From: an uncultured archaeon
Lineage (GTDB): Archaea; Altiarchaeota; Altiarchaeia; IMC4; SCGC-AAA252-I15
Length of the DNA stretch: 47,123 nucleotides
Direction of reading: 5' to 3'
NCBI GenBank assembly: GCA_902384455.1
Contig: CABMCB010000032.1
Coordinates: 1 to 47,123, forward strand
The notes under the pieces were generated by a model that saw nothing but the letters and a program-made list of their open reading frames with translations, was not told the origin of the DNA and made no database searches. Below are positions 36,829 through 45,649 of this stretch, one piece after another. Each line of letters begins with the position of its first letter. Within the stretch, counting starts at the first letter, position 1. The position numbers and the translations under genes were made by a program.

Positions 36829-37269
36829 TTAGATTACGATTTTGGATATGGGCCCTACTTTCACCCAGCGTTCTGCGGCTTCGCGGGCTACTGGTCCCTT
36901 GATTTCTGTTCCGCGCGGCATTCCGTCTTCGTTGACGATTATTGCCGCGTTGTCGGCGAACTTGATTTTAACTCCGTTGTATCGTGTGTAAGCGCGCTTC
37001 TGCCTTATGATGACTGCGTGCAACACCTGCTTTCTGATGTCGGGGCGGCCTTTTTTGACTGATACGATTACCATGTCGGCTACTCCTGCCGACGGCATTC
37101 GGTTTAGCACGCCTTTGTATCCTTTGACTGCGATGATTTCCACTTCTTTTGCGCCGGTGTTGTCTGCGCACGTCAGTTGCGCTCCCACGGGTAGGGCACG
37201 GCTTATTCGGGCGGTCACCGCCTTTCCGAGGGGGATGTTCTTGGGCATCCCGCCCATTGGCTTGGCCAT
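36829..37269 (-). CDS. rpl14: Ribosomal protein uL14
   Basis: Large-subunit protein at the intersubunit bridge, 146 residues. Core 'LTCADNTGAKEVEIIAVKGYKGVLNRMPSAGVADMVIVSVKKGRPDIRKQVLHAVIIRQ' is unmistakable. About ten N-terminal residues (MAKPMGGMPK) extend beyond the usual archaeal start; the start is kept because it lies one base from the uS17 stop. Confidence 0.96.
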   Translation of the reverse strand: MAKPMGGMPKNIPLGKAVTARISRALPVGAQLTCADNTGAKEVEIIAVKGYKGVLNRMPSAGVADMVIVSVKKGRPDIRKQVLHAVIIRQKRAYTRYNGVKIKFADNAAIIVNEDGMPRGTEIKGPVAREAAERWVKVGPISKIVI

Positions 37270-37270
37270 C

Positions 37271-37600
37271 TTAGAGTTTTTCGATTACTTTGAAGTTCTT
37301 CGTTTTGCTGATTTTGCGGCACTCCATTATGCGGACTTTGTCGCCGACCTTAAGGTTAATCTCAGGCGGCTTGTGCGCGGGAATGCGGCTTCTCTTGCGG
37401 AAGTACCTCTCGTACTTCTTGGACTTGTCGTAGTAGTCGCGCTGCACTATGACGGTGTTTTCCATCTTGTCCGATACGACTACTCCTTCGAGTATGAGGC
37501 CTCGCGTAGGCAGAACTTTGTCTTTCGCCGCCTGAACCTGCGTTTTCTTGGCGGATTCGGCTTTTGCCTTAGGGGCTTTGGAGACTTTTCCTGTTGCCAT
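37271..37600 (-). CDS. rps17: Ribosomal protein uS17
   Basis: Early-assembly small-subunit protein of 109 residues. '[74 protein letters not shown]' is the full S17 OB core. A Lys/Ala-rich 28-residue N-terminal extension precedes it. It starts one base after the Rpp29 stop. Confidence 0.96.
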   Translation of the reverse strand: MATGKVSKAPKAKAESAKKTQVQAAKDKVLPTRGLILEGVVVSDKMENTVIVQRDYYDKSKKYERYFRKRSRIPAHKPPEINLKVGDKVRIMECRKISKTKNFKVIEKL

Positions 37601-37601
37601 C

Positions 37602-37889
37602 TTAGTTTGTGATGCGTATTTTCTTTTTTATGCGGTCTTCCGGCCGGCCCGCTAACAGGCGGCCTTCGACTTCCACTGTCGCGCCTTCCGGCAGCGTTAG
37701 GCGGAGGACTGTTTCCTTCTTGGGGAAGGAGCGGGTCGTTCCGTCTGCGCACTTGAGGGTTATCGTTTCGCGGGTTTCGTCCGCGATGATGCCCTGCGCT
37801 GGCGCGTATCCCCTTCGGCCTTGAGGGGAGCTTATCTCCGCTGTTAGGCCGATCAGTTCGTGCTTAAGCACGTTCTGGGGGGTTATCAT
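37602..37889 (-). CDS. rnp1: RNase P protein component 1 (Rpp29/Pop4)
   Basis: Protein subunit of archaeal RNase P, which matures tRNA 5' ends; 95 residues, the usual size. The Sm-like fold is visible in '[43 protein letters not shown]' and '[26 protein letters not shown]'. The start is placed at 37889 ([12 protein letters not shown]); the open frame continues upstream over eIF1 but is not coding. Its place between eIF1 and uS17 is the typical archaeal order. Confidence 0.93.
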   Translation of the reverse strand: MITPQNVLKHELIGLTAEISSPQGRRGYAPAQGIIADETRETITLKCADGTTRSFPKKETVLRLTLPEGATVEVEGRLLAGRPEDRIKKKIRITN

Positions 37890-37921
37890 GAGTTGTTGTT
37901 TTGCCGTTTTTTTTCGGCGTT

Positions 37922-38218
37922 TTATGCCGTCTCTATCATGTCCTCGGAGAATCCGAGGTCGTGTAGGACGTTTTTGGCGCGGTTTACGTGTTCGCCTTGG
38001 AGTTCTATTATGTTGTTTTTTGAGGTTCCGCCGCAGGCGAGTTTTGTTTTTAGTTCTTTTGCTATTTTGTTGACGTCCACGTTTTGGAACCCGTCGACTA
38101 TTGTGACGTATTTGCCGTAGCGGCGTTTGTCGCTGCGGACGCGGATTTTCTGCCCGACGTAGGAAATCTCGTCCCATACGCCGAGTTCTTCGGGCAGTCC
38201 GGTCTTAGGGTCCCTCAT
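37922..38218 (-). CDS. Translation initiation factor aIF1 (SUI1)
   Basis: Start-codon selection factor of 98 residues. Core 'IRVRSDKRRYGKYVTIVDGFQNVDVNKIAKELKTKLACGGTSKNNIIELQGEHVNRAKNVLHDLGF' is the SUI1 domain. The ATG overlaps the uL29 stop (ATGA). This position in the S10 cluster is normal for archaea. Confidence 0.95.
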   Translation of the reverse strand: MRDPKTGLPEELGVWDEISYVGQKIRVRSDKRRYGKYVTIVDGFQNVDVNKIAKELKTKLACGGTSKNNIIELQGEHVNRAKNVLHDLGFSEDMIETA

Positions 38219-38439
38219 TTCTGAGTTTTTTTCACCTCTCCGTGGGCTTTTTGTTTTTGTATGGTGAGTATGCGTGCTATGTTGCGGCGTAGTATGCGGG
38301 CTTTTCCGACGTCTTCAGGTACGCCGCCGCTTTTTAATGCCCCTTTTATCTTCATGTACTGTTTTTTCAGCTCCGTAATCTGCAGGCTCATGTCGTCGTC
38401 AGACATCTCCCGGATTGCTGTTGATTTCAGTTGGGCCAT
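38215..38439 (-). CDS. rpl29: Ribosomal protein uL29
   Basis: Small helical-hairpin protein at the tunnel exit, 74 residues. 'IREMSDDDMSLQITELKKQYMKIKGALKSGGVPEDVGKARILRRNIARILTIQ' is the standard form. It starts after a 35-base gap from the uS3 stop and overlaps aIF1 by four bases. Confidence 0.95.
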   Translation of the reverse strand: MAQLKSTAIREMSDDDMSLQITELKKQYMKIKGALKSGGVPEDVGKARILRRNIARILTIQKQKAHGEVKKTQK

Positions 38440-38474
38440 TGGCGAGGGTTATAGTTTATGGAGGGTTCGGTTAT

Positions 38475-39335
38475 TTAAGCTTCTTCTTTGCTTGCTTGTT
38501 CCGCAGGAGTTTCTTCCTTGGGTTCTTCTCCCGCGTTGGGGGCTTTTTCGGCGTTTACCGCCTTCTTCCTCGGCGCCCTCTTTTTGGGTTCCGCCGTTGC
38601 TTCGCCTTCAGACGCCTCCTTCTTCTTGGGGGCGGCCCGCTTGCGCGTCTTCGGCTTTTCAGAGGCGGTTTTGACTGCGTCGGCAGCTGTTTCCGCTACT
38701 GGAGCTTCTGCGGCAGCCGCTGGTTCTTGCGGGGCTTCAGGCTGTATGACTCTGATTTGGTCGGGGAACGTTATTTCTGGGGGAACTATGCGCACGCTGA
38801 CGCCGATTACGCCGCTTTTCACGAAAGCCTGCGTCTTCCCCATCTTGACGAGCTTGCTTGAGTCGCCGGCCTTCTTCATGTATCCTTCCAAGTATTTTTC
38901 CGAGCGGCTTCGGCCTCCTTTGCCGGCGAGTTTTCCGCCGATTTGGATTTCGACTCCGCGGGCGCCGGACATCATTATTGCGCGTAGTGCCTTGTAGACT
39001 ATGCGTCGGCGGTTCATTCCGCGTTCTAGTGCGACGGCTATTCTTCTGGCGACTATGTTTGGGTCGAGTGTTGGGCGTTCTATGCGCTGTACGTCTATGA
39101 CCGGGTTTTCTATTCCGTAGTCTTCTTTGAGAGCGCGTGTTAGCTTGTTTATGCGTTTGCCCTTCTTTCCGATTACTATCGGGGGCTTTTCAACGTAGAG
39201 TATTACGCGGGTGGCTAGGTGAGTCTTTTGTATGTTGATTCCGCTGTATCCCGCGCGGTTGAGTTCGTCGTGGAGGTATTTCTCAACTTGGCTTCGTATG
39301 ACTCCTTCCTGAATGAAGTGTTTCTCCATTGCCAT
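38475..39335 (-). CDS. rps3: Ribosomal protein uS3 with long charged tail
   Basis: Small-subunit protein of 286 residues lining the mRNA entry. The KH domain reads 'HLATRVILYVEKPPIVIGKKGKRINKLTRALKEDY', and the C-terminal core reads 'RGVEIQIGGKLAGKGGRSRSEKYLEGYMKKAGDSSKLVKMGKTQAFVKSGVIGVSVRI'. The last ~80 residues are an Ala/Glu/Lys/Pro-rich tail (PKTRKRAAPKKKEASEGE...), probably disordered. The start is 39335 (MAMEKHF), one base from the uL22 stop. Confidence 0.96.
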   Translation of the reverse strand: MAMEKHFIQEGVIRSQVEKYLHDELNRAGYSGINIQKTHLATRVILYVEKPPIVIGKKGKRINKLTRALKEDYGIENPVIDVQRIERPTLDPNIVARRIAVALERGMNRRRIVYKALRAIMMSGARGVEIQIGGKLAGKGGRSRSEKYLEGYMKKAGDSSKLVKMGKTQAFVKSGVIGVSVRIVPPEITFPDQIRVIQPEAPQEPAAAAEAPVAETAADAVKTASEKPKTRKRAAPKKKEASEGEATAEPKKRAPRKKAVNAEKAPNAGEEPKEETPAEQASKEEA

Positions 39336-39336
39336 T

Positions 39337-39786
39337 TTACTTCTTCTCCTCCGCAACCGCCTGGATGCTCACATACTGGCGAGCCCAACCGTGCCAGCGG
39401 CCTTTAGGTCGTCTGCGTACGCGGTCTACTCCTTTTTGAGCTTGTATGTGTGTGATTGTGAGTGATTCGGCGTCTAGCCCCTTGAAGTCTGCGTTTGCCG
39501 CTAAGTTTGTAAGTAGCTCCAGCATTCTCTTTCCGACTTTGATGGGGTATTTGCCGATTTTGGGTTGGCCGCTTCTGTGGCCTATTCCTTTTCGGTGTAT
39601 TGGAAATGGTAGTGCTACGTTTTTTTCTGTGACTGCTGTGATGTATGTTGTGGCGTCTGAGACTTTCATTCCCCTTAGTTTTTTGCAGTAGACTGTGGCG
39701 TCTTTGAAGCTTATGTCTTGGTCGCGCAGCTGGGCTTTCGCCGCCTTTGATGCGTCTTTGATTGTGTTTGAGTATTTGAGCTCCAT
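39337..39786 (-). CDS. rpl22: Ribosomal protein uL22
   Basis: Tunnel-lining large-subunit protein of 149 residues. 'KAAKAQLRDQDISFKDATVYCKKLRGMKVSDATTYI', 'HRKGIGHRSGQPKIGKYPIKVGKRMLELLTNLAANADFKGLD' and 'RVRRRPKGRWHGWARQYVSIQAVAEEK' identify it. Confidence 0.95.
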   Translation of the reverse strand: MELKYSNTIKDASKAAKAQLRDQDISFKDATVYCKKLRGMKVSDATTYITAVTEKNVALPFPIHRKGIGHRSGQPKIGKYPIKVGKRMLELLTNLAANADFKGLDAESLTITHIQAQKGVDRVRRRPKGRWHGWARQYVSIQAVAEEKK

Positions 39787-39793
39787 TTTTGCT

Positions 39794-40204
39794 TTACTTT
39801 AGCGGCACGAACATGCTGCTTCTGGTTGCGCCGATTCCGGGTGCGCTGTGTTTGACCTGCTTGCAGGTTATTGAAAATTCTCCGAGGTAGTGGCCTATCA
39901 TCTCGGGGTTGATTTCGACGTTTATGAACTCTTTGCCGCTGTATACGCCGATTGTGAGTCCGACCATTGCCGGCAGTACTGGGAAGTCGCGGCAGTGTGT
40001 TTTTATGACTACTGGTTTTCCGCCTTCGACCGGGTTTTTCGCTGCTTTTTTGACTTCAGACAGGAATTTTTTGCTTTGAGCGTTAAGTCCGCGCTTGAAG
40101 TTTCTGCGTACGCGGGAGGGCAATAGCGCCACCATCTCCTCCTGCGGGAGCTGCTTTAGTTCTTCGATTGTTTTGCCTCGGTAGGTGAATTCTTTGCGCG
40201 CCAT
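39794..40204 (-). CDS. rps19: Ribosomal protein uS19
   Basis: Small-subunit head protein of 136 residues. 'VVIKTHCRDFPVLPAMVGLTIGVYSGKEFINVEINPEMIGHYLGEFSITCKQVKHSAPGIGATRSSMFVPLK' is the conserved core. Start ATG at 40204, two bases from the uL2 stop. Confidence 0.95.
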   Translation of the reverse strand: MARKEFTYRGKTIEELKQLPQEEMVALLPSRVRRNFKRGLNAQSKKFLSEVKKAAKNPVEGGKPVVIKTHCRDFPVLPAMVGLTIGVYSGKEFINVEINPEMIGHYLGEFSITCKQVKHSAPGIGATRSSMFVPLK

Positions 40205-40206
40205 TT

Positions 40207-40935
40207 TTACTTCTTCCTCTTACCTGTGCGTTTTGCAGCGATGTGACCGACTTTTCTTCCTGCGGGCGTGTCACGTGAAACTGTGGTTGGCCGTCCGACG
40301 TGCGGGTGGCGTCCTCCTCCGTGCGGGTGGTCGACTGCGTTTTTGGCTCTGCCTTTGACGACTGGCCAGAGTTTTCCTCTTGCTTTCTTGGCGTAGAACA
40401 TCTGTCCTGCGTGAGCCATCAATTTGTCTTTGCGTCCGCCTCCGGCGACTCTGCCGACTGTGGCTAGACAGCCGTTTTTTATGTGGATTGTTTTCTTTGA
40501 GGGGAGCCGTATTTCGGTTAAGTTCAGTATTCTGTCGTGGGATACTACTTGAGCGAATGTTCCGGATGAGCGCACCAGCTTGCCTCCGTCTCCTTTCCTG
40601 ATTTCGATGCAGTATATCTCCGTCCCTTCTGGGATGGTTTCTATGGGCAGCACGCTTCCTGCTGCGACATTTGCGCCTCTGCCGAACTGGAGCATGCGGC
40701 CGACTGATATGCCTTCGGGGGCTATTAGTAGTGTTTCTGAGAAGTTTCCGTCTAGTATTACTTTCATTATGGGGGCTGAGCGCGCTGCGTCATGCACTAA
40801 GTCTATGACTTGGCCGACGGATAATGTTTCGTAGTTTATTTTTGGGTATTCGATGTTGGCGAGGTACCTGGAGCTTGGGCTTAGGAAGCGGGGGTTTCCT
40901 GCGCCGCGCCGTTGCGTGATTAATCGTTTACCCAT
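40207..40935 (-). CDS. rpl2: Ribosomal protein uL2
   Basis: Core large-subunit protein at the peptidyl-transferase centre, 242 residues. 'MGKRLITQRRGAGNPRFLSPSSRY' is the conserved start and 'WPVVKGRAKNAVDHPHGGGRHPHVGRP' carries the universal His/Gly segment. Confidence 0.97.
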   Translation of the reverse strand: MGKRLITQRRGAGNPRFLSPSSRYLANIEYPKINYETLSVGQVIDLVHDAARSAPIMKVILDGNFSETLLIAPEGISVGRMLQFGRGANVAAGSVLPIETIPEGTEIYCIEIRKGDGGKLVRSSGTFAQVVSHDRILNLTEIRLPSKKTIHIKNGCLATVGRVAGGGRKDKLMAHAGQMFYAKKARGKLWPVVKGRAKNAVDHPHGGGRHPHVGRPTTVSRDTPAGRKVGHIAAKRTGKRKK

Positions 40936-40945
40936 TTTTGTTTTA

Positions 40946-41206
40946 TTAGATTATGCCGAAGTGGCTTGCGACTTCTTCTGCGGAGTCCTTTGGAGACAGC
41001 CGGACGTGAGCCTTCTTTAGGCCTTCTGACGTCACCATTACGTTTATTTCCTGGATGGTGATTTTGTAGAGGGTTTCTACTGCCTCTTTCACGTCTTTTT
41101 TCGTCGCTTTTTTGTCTACGATGAAAGTGAGCACGTTGGATTTTTCCCTGAGTAACGTCGCCTTCTCGCCCATTAGGGGGTAAAGTATTACTTTATTGGG
41201 TTCCAT
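40946..41206 (-). CDS. rpl23: Ribosomal protein uL23
   Basis: Tunnel-exit protein of 86 residues. 'VILYPLMGEKATLLREKSNVLTFIVDKKATKKDVKEAVETLY' is diagnostic. It overlaps the uL4 end by 14 bases. Confidence 0.95.
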   Translation of the reverse strand: MEPNKVILYPLMGEKATLLREKSNVLTFIVDKKATKKDVKEAVETLYKITIQEINVMVTSEGLKKAHVRLSPKDSAEEVASHFGII

Positions 41207-41993
41207 GTTGCGTTGGTAAGTGCTTGAGCGCTGACTGAGTCCAGACGGTTAGCCGGCCGGCTTTGCCGCCGGGAGCCACGTCTTCGACAGTCAGACTTGT
41301 CGCTTCTACTGCGTCCACACCAGGTATGTTTGTGGCCGCATTGAGGACTTTTGATTTGGGGCCTACTACTATGAGGACGCTTTTTTTGGTGCGTTTTACT
41401 CTTCCGCGGCTTACGCCGTGTGATGAGCCGGTTGTTTTGGTTTTGGTGCGCTCTATTTCTGCGGTTAATCCTAGCTTCTTGAATGCTGCGAGTATGTCTT
41501 TGGCTTTGCTTAATGATTCGAATGCATCTTCGACGACCAACGGGACTTCGGGGACTTCGCTTACCTTGTGGCCTCTTTGTAGTATGAGGTCGATGTTGGA
41601 TGTGGCCGCTATTGCCGACTTTAGTGCGAGTTGTGCTTCTTTGTTGTTTATTTTCTTTGTGTAGTCGGTTCCTTTTGGGGCGTGAAGTTTGGGTCCGGCT
41701 TTTGCTTGGGATACGCCGCGTACTTGGCCGAGTCCTCCTCCGCCTGGTTTGATGCGGGGAAGGCGACTCATGCTTTTGTTCATTGTTATGCGGGCGCCTT
41801 CTTTTCTTTGGCCGTAGTATTCTGCGCTTGTGTGGCGGCCGGCTAGTTCGTATTGCGCGTAGGGTGTGCGTCTGCTTGATTGTTGGGCTATTACTGCGCG
41901 TTGTATGACGTCTGGGCGGTAGGGCGTCTTGAATACTGCAGGCAGGTTTACTGTGCCTTTTGAGGCGCCTTCGATGCTGTGTAATTTCGTCAT
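41193..41993 (-). CDS. rpl4: Ribosomal protein uL4
   Basis: Large-subunit protein of 266 residues. 'VINLPAVFKTPYRPDVIQRAVIAQQSSRRTPYAQ'-like N-terminus and 'GLGQVRGVSQAKAGPKLHAPKGTDYTKKINNKEAQLALKSAIAAT' identify it. It overlaps the uL3 stop by four bases. Confidence 0.95.
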   Translation of the reverse strand: MTKLHSIEGASKGTVNLPAVFKTPYRPDVIQRAVIAQQSSRRTPYAQYELAGRHTSAEYYGQRKEGARITMNKSMSRLPRIKPGGGGLGQVRGVSQAKAGPKLHAPKGTDYTKKINNKEAQLALKSAIAATSNIDLILQRGHKVSEVPEVPLVVEDAFESLSKAKDILAAFKKLGLTAEIERTKTKTTGSSHGVSRGRVKRTKKSVLIVVGPKSKVLNAATNIPGVDAVEATSLTVEDVAPGGKAGRLTVWTQSALKHLPTQHGTQ

Positions 41994-42973
41994 TGCGGTG
42001 AGTGCGTGCTCATTCTGGTGATTGTGTATGATTCTTCTTTGGCTTTTCTTCTAGGTTGAGTCAGGCGGACGAGACGTTTGGCCGGGCCGGGTATGCTTCC
42101 GTGGAGAAGTACGTAGGGGCCTTGCACTGGGCCGTACCTGAGGAATCCTCCTTTGGGCGTTATTTCAGTTCCGTCTTCGCCCAGCTTGAGGACTACTTTG
42201 TTTAGTTCGACTCGGCCGTGGAATCCTAGTTGGCCGGGTTGGTGTTCTGTGTAGACTTTTCTGCTTGGCACCCATGCTCCGCCGCTTCCTATGTGGCGGC
42301 GTTTTTTGGTGCTTTTGTGGTGTTGCTGGCGTGTGCCTGCACGTTTGATTACGCCTTGGAATCCTTTGCCTTTGGTGACTGATACGACGTCGACGTGCTG
42401 GTTTTCCTTGAATAGTTCTTTAGCGCTGATTTCCTTCCCTAAGACGCCTTCAGCATATGCGATTTGCGCCGCGACGTCTCCGCCGATAGCCAACTCCATT
42501 ACGTCAGGGTTTTTGCGCGCGAAAGGTATCTTGGACGGCTGAGTGGCAACAATCAAGTGGATTTCAGTGTATTGGTCGGCCGACTCCTTTAGGGCGGCGA
42601 GTTTTTTCGCTGTGTTCGGCTTTTTGGCGACCGGCACGCTTCTGCTGAGGTCTTCAGGGAGTTTTTCCGCCCAGACTTCAGTAGCTGACGGTTTGCCGCC
42701 GTATCCTTGCGAGTAGGCGCGGATTCCGACGACGAACAGCGGAGGAATTTGGATGACGGTTACGGGTATGAAAATTTCGAGGCCGGAAGTCGGAGTGTTT
42801 TTCCGGTTGTCTGTGGCCATGACGTGGGTCATTCCGGCTTTGTATCCGGCAAACCCCAGCGGCATGGGAGTGTCGCTTTTAGGCCAGTTCTTTATGCGGT
42901 GGCTTATTTTCTTAACTCTCTTGCGAGGTAAGTAGGCGAGCGACCCTGCGTGGGGTTTGTTTGTTTTTGCCAT
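41990..42973 (-). CDS. rpl3: Ribosomal protein uL3
   Basis: First gene of the operon, 327 residues, binds near the 3' end of 23S rRNA. 'PLGFAGYKAGMTHVMATDN' and 'VTKGKGFQGVIKRAGTRQQHHKSTKKRRHIGSGGAWVPSRKVYTEHQPGQLGFHGRVE' are diagnostic. A TATA box lies about 50-57 bases upstream. Confidence 0.97.
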   Translation of the reverse strand: MAKTNKPHAGSLAYLPRKRVKKISHRIKNWPKSDTPMPLGFAGYKAGMTHVMATDNRKNTPTSGLEIFIPVTVIQIPPLFVVGIRAYSQGYGGKPSATEVWAEKLPEDLSRSVPVAKKPNTAKKLAALKESADQYTEIHLIVATQPSKIPFARKNPDVMELAIGGDVAAQIAYAEGVLGKEISAKELFKENQHVDVVSVTKGKGFQGVIKRAGTRQQHHKSTKKRRHIGSGGAWVPSRKVYTEHQPGQLGFHGRVELNKVVLKLGEDGTEITPKGGFLRYGPVQGPYVLLHGSIPGPAKRLVRLTQPRRKAKEESYTITRMSTHSPQ

Positions 42974-43022
42974 TGTGTGAGTGTGAAATCTGAGAGACGG
43001 AAAGAGGATTTTGTATCCCGAG

Positions 43023-43030
43023 TTTAAATA
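43023..43030 (-). promoter_or_regulatory. TATA box of the ribosomal operon
   Basis: On the minus strand TATTTAAA, preceded by the BRE-like purines CAAAG. It predicts transcription starting near 43000, with a leader of about 25 bases before uL3. It is probably the main promoter of the whole block. Confidence 0.6.
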
Positions 43031-43155
43031 CTTTGAGAACGCCTTGCCCGACTCTCATTACAAGACGTCCTATGAGCGGAGAATTCGACTTCTCCGTCTC
43101 TGCCGGGCAACGAGAAAAGTATAGGCATTTATGGTTTAAAAACAATTTGGTTGTC

Positions 43156-43983
43156 ATGTTGGATGCAGCAGCCGATTTCCTATACCAGCGCTTTGTCGTA
43201 CCGGGGTACGATTGGGTGGACACGCCCACATACGGCATCATACTCGGCCTTGCGCTTTTGTATTTGGTCATACCGGTGGTGAAAAGAACGGGCGTAAAGT
43301 TCGATAAGCCCTTCGTTTATGCGCTCGCCCCTTTCGTCATATTCGGCGCCACCACCCGCGAACTTGTGGACAGGAAACTGGGAGTGTACGCTCTGTCCGG
43401 CGAGTATCCCCACAACTTCTACCTTGTTTCCCCCACGATATTTCTTACTATGTTCGCGGTGACCGCGGCGATACTTTACGCTTCAGTCCTAATTCAACGC
43501 CGCTTCAAAATACCGTACTATAAGCCGATGGCCGCCGTAGGACTTTTGTTTTCTTTGTATAACGTGGTTCTTATCTTGGGTAGCGCCGAGGACTATGCTT
43601 CGATAGGATTCGCGCTGGTTGTTTTCCTTCTGCTTTCAGTCTTGGTGTTCAGCGTTGCCTCCGTATGGAAAATTCAGTTTGTAAGAAGAGAAGGAAACTG
43701 GCTCGTCATAGCCGCCCACCTGCTTGACGCCTCAGCCACATACGTAGGAGTCGACTTGAAAGGCCATTTGGAACAGCACGTCCTGCCCAACCTCCTCATA
43801 CACAATTTCGGAACAGCCGCAGTGATGTTTCCCCTCAAGCTCGCCGTAGTGCTGCCCGCGCTCTACGTCATAGACAAAGAAATGGCCGACGACGAAACTG
43901 GCCGCAGGGTGATTAAGCTTGCGGTTTTCGTTTTGGGCGCCGGACCTGCGTTGAGGGATTTGACTCTTCTATTGATGGGTTAA
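43156..43983 (+). CDS. DUF63 membrane protein
   Basis: Archaeal multi-pass membrane protein of 275 residues with about eight hydrophobic helices. 'ALAPFVIFGATTRELVDRKLGVYALSGEYPHNFYLVSPTIFLTMF' and 'LVIAAHLLDASATYVGVDLKGHLEQHVLPNLLIHNFGTAAVMFPLKL' are family hallmarks with conserved polar residues inside helices. Function not established. Start ATG 43156; the frame reaches back to 43033 but the upstream part has no family match. It ends in a shared TTAA with the convergent RPA gene. Confidence 0.87.
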   Translation: MLDAAADFLYQRFVVPGYDWVDTPTYGIILGLALLYLVIPVVKRTGVKFDKPFVYALAPFVIFGATTRELVDRKLGVYALSGEYPHNFYLVSPTIFLTMFAVTAAILYASVLIQRRFKIPYYKPMAAVGLLFSLYNVVLILGSAEDYASIGFALVVFLLLSVLVFSVASVWKIQFVRREGNWLVIAAHLLDASATYVGVDLKGHLEQHVLPNLLIHNFGTAAVMFPLKLAVVLPALYVIDKEMADDETGRRVIKLAVFVLGAGPALRDLTLLLMG

Positions 43984-45611
43984 GTGAGGATTTCTTCGTC
44001 AGACTCCTTTTCGCCTTCCGCCAAAAAGACGGAGTCCACTATGAACTCCAATTGGTCTGAGAAGTCGTTGTATTTCACGCGCCCCAACAAAGAAACCGGC
44101 TTCTCCAAAAGAGCCTCCTTCGCTTCAGCAATAGGCGCCAGCTCATCCTGGCTCTTCTCAATCAAAGCCACCGCATCACCGGTCGCAATACCCAAAATCT
44201 TTTCTGCCGAAGACCTGAATGCGACGGCGCGGACGTTACCAGTCTCATCTTCAACAACCAAACTAACCACAAGATTAGGACTGCCATCATCGCTCGCGTA
44301 AACGCAAGGCCTATCCTCAACCTCGACTATTACGCCGGATATGCGGACGTTCTTGTCGCCGTTCTCCAGCTCCCCAATGTCCTTTTCCTGCGCCAACGCC
44401 GCCTTAATGTCGGCGGCCAACGGAGCATCCACGTCGCTTGCCTGACTCAGAGTGCCGTACTTGCCTATGTGGACTTCAGGCTCATTGGTGAGGTTGCTTT
44501 TGCTGTAAGCATTTATGATTCTGACTCCGTCACCCGCCTTCAAAACTTCTGCGACCACGACCTTATCATCCCACAATACTACGCGGATGCTCCCAGTCGC
44601 GTCCCCAACAACAAGAGAAGCCATACGACCCCCAGAATACTCCCGCGGAGGATACACCTGAAGGACGCGGCCGTCTATGTTGAATCCGCTTGCGTTTGAT
44701 TCTATTTCTGCGACAGTGATTTTTTCTTTCTTTTCCTTTATTGACGGGAGTTTTAGTTTTTTATTGGAGTGCTCGACTCTGCTTCGGCTTCCTGCTTGTA
44801 GTTCCACTCCGGTTCCGCCGAATCCGGCGCGGGTGTAGCCGTTCTCGATTTTTACTGTGTCTCCGACTTTCAACTGCAGATCCGCCGCCGAATCCCACAG
44901 TACTACTCTGACTTTGCCGGACTCGTCTTCGCCGATAAAAGACGCGCGCTTTCCTTTTGTGCCGTCTGAACGTGCGAACTCGACCGGCGGGTAATAAGAT
45001 GCCACACGGCACACAACAGTGACGGAAGGATTGCCCGCCTCCAACGCGGCCACGTCAATCACCTTCTCATGGACGTCCGGCAAATCAACTCCCTCGTCTT
45101 TAGGATTAACCGAGACCGTAGTGCTAGAGCCGGCATGAATCTCAATTGCGCCATTATTATCTTTACTGTAACCATTCCTCACCAAAAGAACATCCCCCAC
45201 GCGAACGGACTTTACCAGTTCAGCGCGATTATCCCACAAAACAACCCGCCTCTCGCCGCCCTTATCCATCAACACGACGCTCGCAAAAACACCCCGCGAA
45301 CCATCCTTCTTACCGAACTCCTTAGGGGAAAAAACCGCCTTAACACGTCCGACGACATTAACTGACGGCGAGGGTTTGACGTCGGAGAGCTTTGTCAGAG
45401 GAGGCGCCTTGAATCCTTTTGATTTGTGTGAACCATCACCGGAATCGTTTAAATCTGCGCCCAACTCTTTGGCGACCGCATAGATAGCGCCGTAATCGGA
45501 GAGGAGGCCGTGTGTCCGTTCGCGGCGTTCGCGCATCTTCTCGCGGATTTCCTTCTCGCTGCAGCCTGATGCTTTAGCCACGCTTCGAACAAGCTCGTCT
45601 ACGTCCGTCAT
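43980..45611 (-). CDS. rpa: Replication protein A, multi-OB-fold ssDNA-binding protein
   Basis: Single-stranded DNA-binding protein of 543 residues for replication and repair. After a helical N-terminus ('DELVRSVAKASGCSEKEIREKMRERRERTHGLLSDYGA') come three clear OB folds, each with the strand 'RVVLWD' ('VVLWDNRAEL', 'VVLWDSAADL', 'VVLWDDKVVV'), then a fourth with 'VRAVAFRSSAEKIL' and a last beta segment 'LLGRVKYNDFSDQLEFIVDSVFL'. No zinc-finger Cys set is seen. Start ATG 45611 (MTDVDELV); an in-frame start 12 bases upstream is weaker. Codon style switches at least twice inside the gene (near 44650 and 44990). Confidence 0.93.
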   Translation of the reverse strand: MTDVDELVRSVAKASGCSEKEIREKMRERRERTHGLLSDYGAIYAVAKELGADLNDSGDGSHKSKGFKAPPLTKLSDVKPSPSVNVVGRVKAVFSPKEFGKKDGSRGVFASVVLMDKGGERRVVLWDNRAELVKSVRVGDVLLVRNGYSKDNNGAIEIHAGSSTTVSVNPKDEGVDLPDVHEKVIDVAALEAGNPSVTVVCRVASYYPPVEFARSDGTKGKRASFIGEDESGKVRVVLWDSAADLQLKVGDTVKIENGYTRAGFGGTGVELQAGSRSRVEHSNKKLKLPSIKEKKEKITVAEIESNASGFNIDGRVLQVYPPREYSGGRMASLVVGDATGSIRVVLWDDKVVVAEVLKAGDGVRIINAYSKSNLTNEPEVHIGKYGTLSQASDVDAPLAADIKAALAQEKDIGELENGDKNVRISGVIVEVEDRPCVYASDDGSPNLVVSLVVEDETGNVRAVAFRSSAEKILGIATGDAVALIEKSQDELAPIAEAKEALLEKPVSLLGRVKYNDFSDQLEFIVDSVFLAEGEKESDEEILT

Positions 45612-45649
45612 ACGACAACCCAATAGGAAACAGAGTAATAAAAGGGGGT

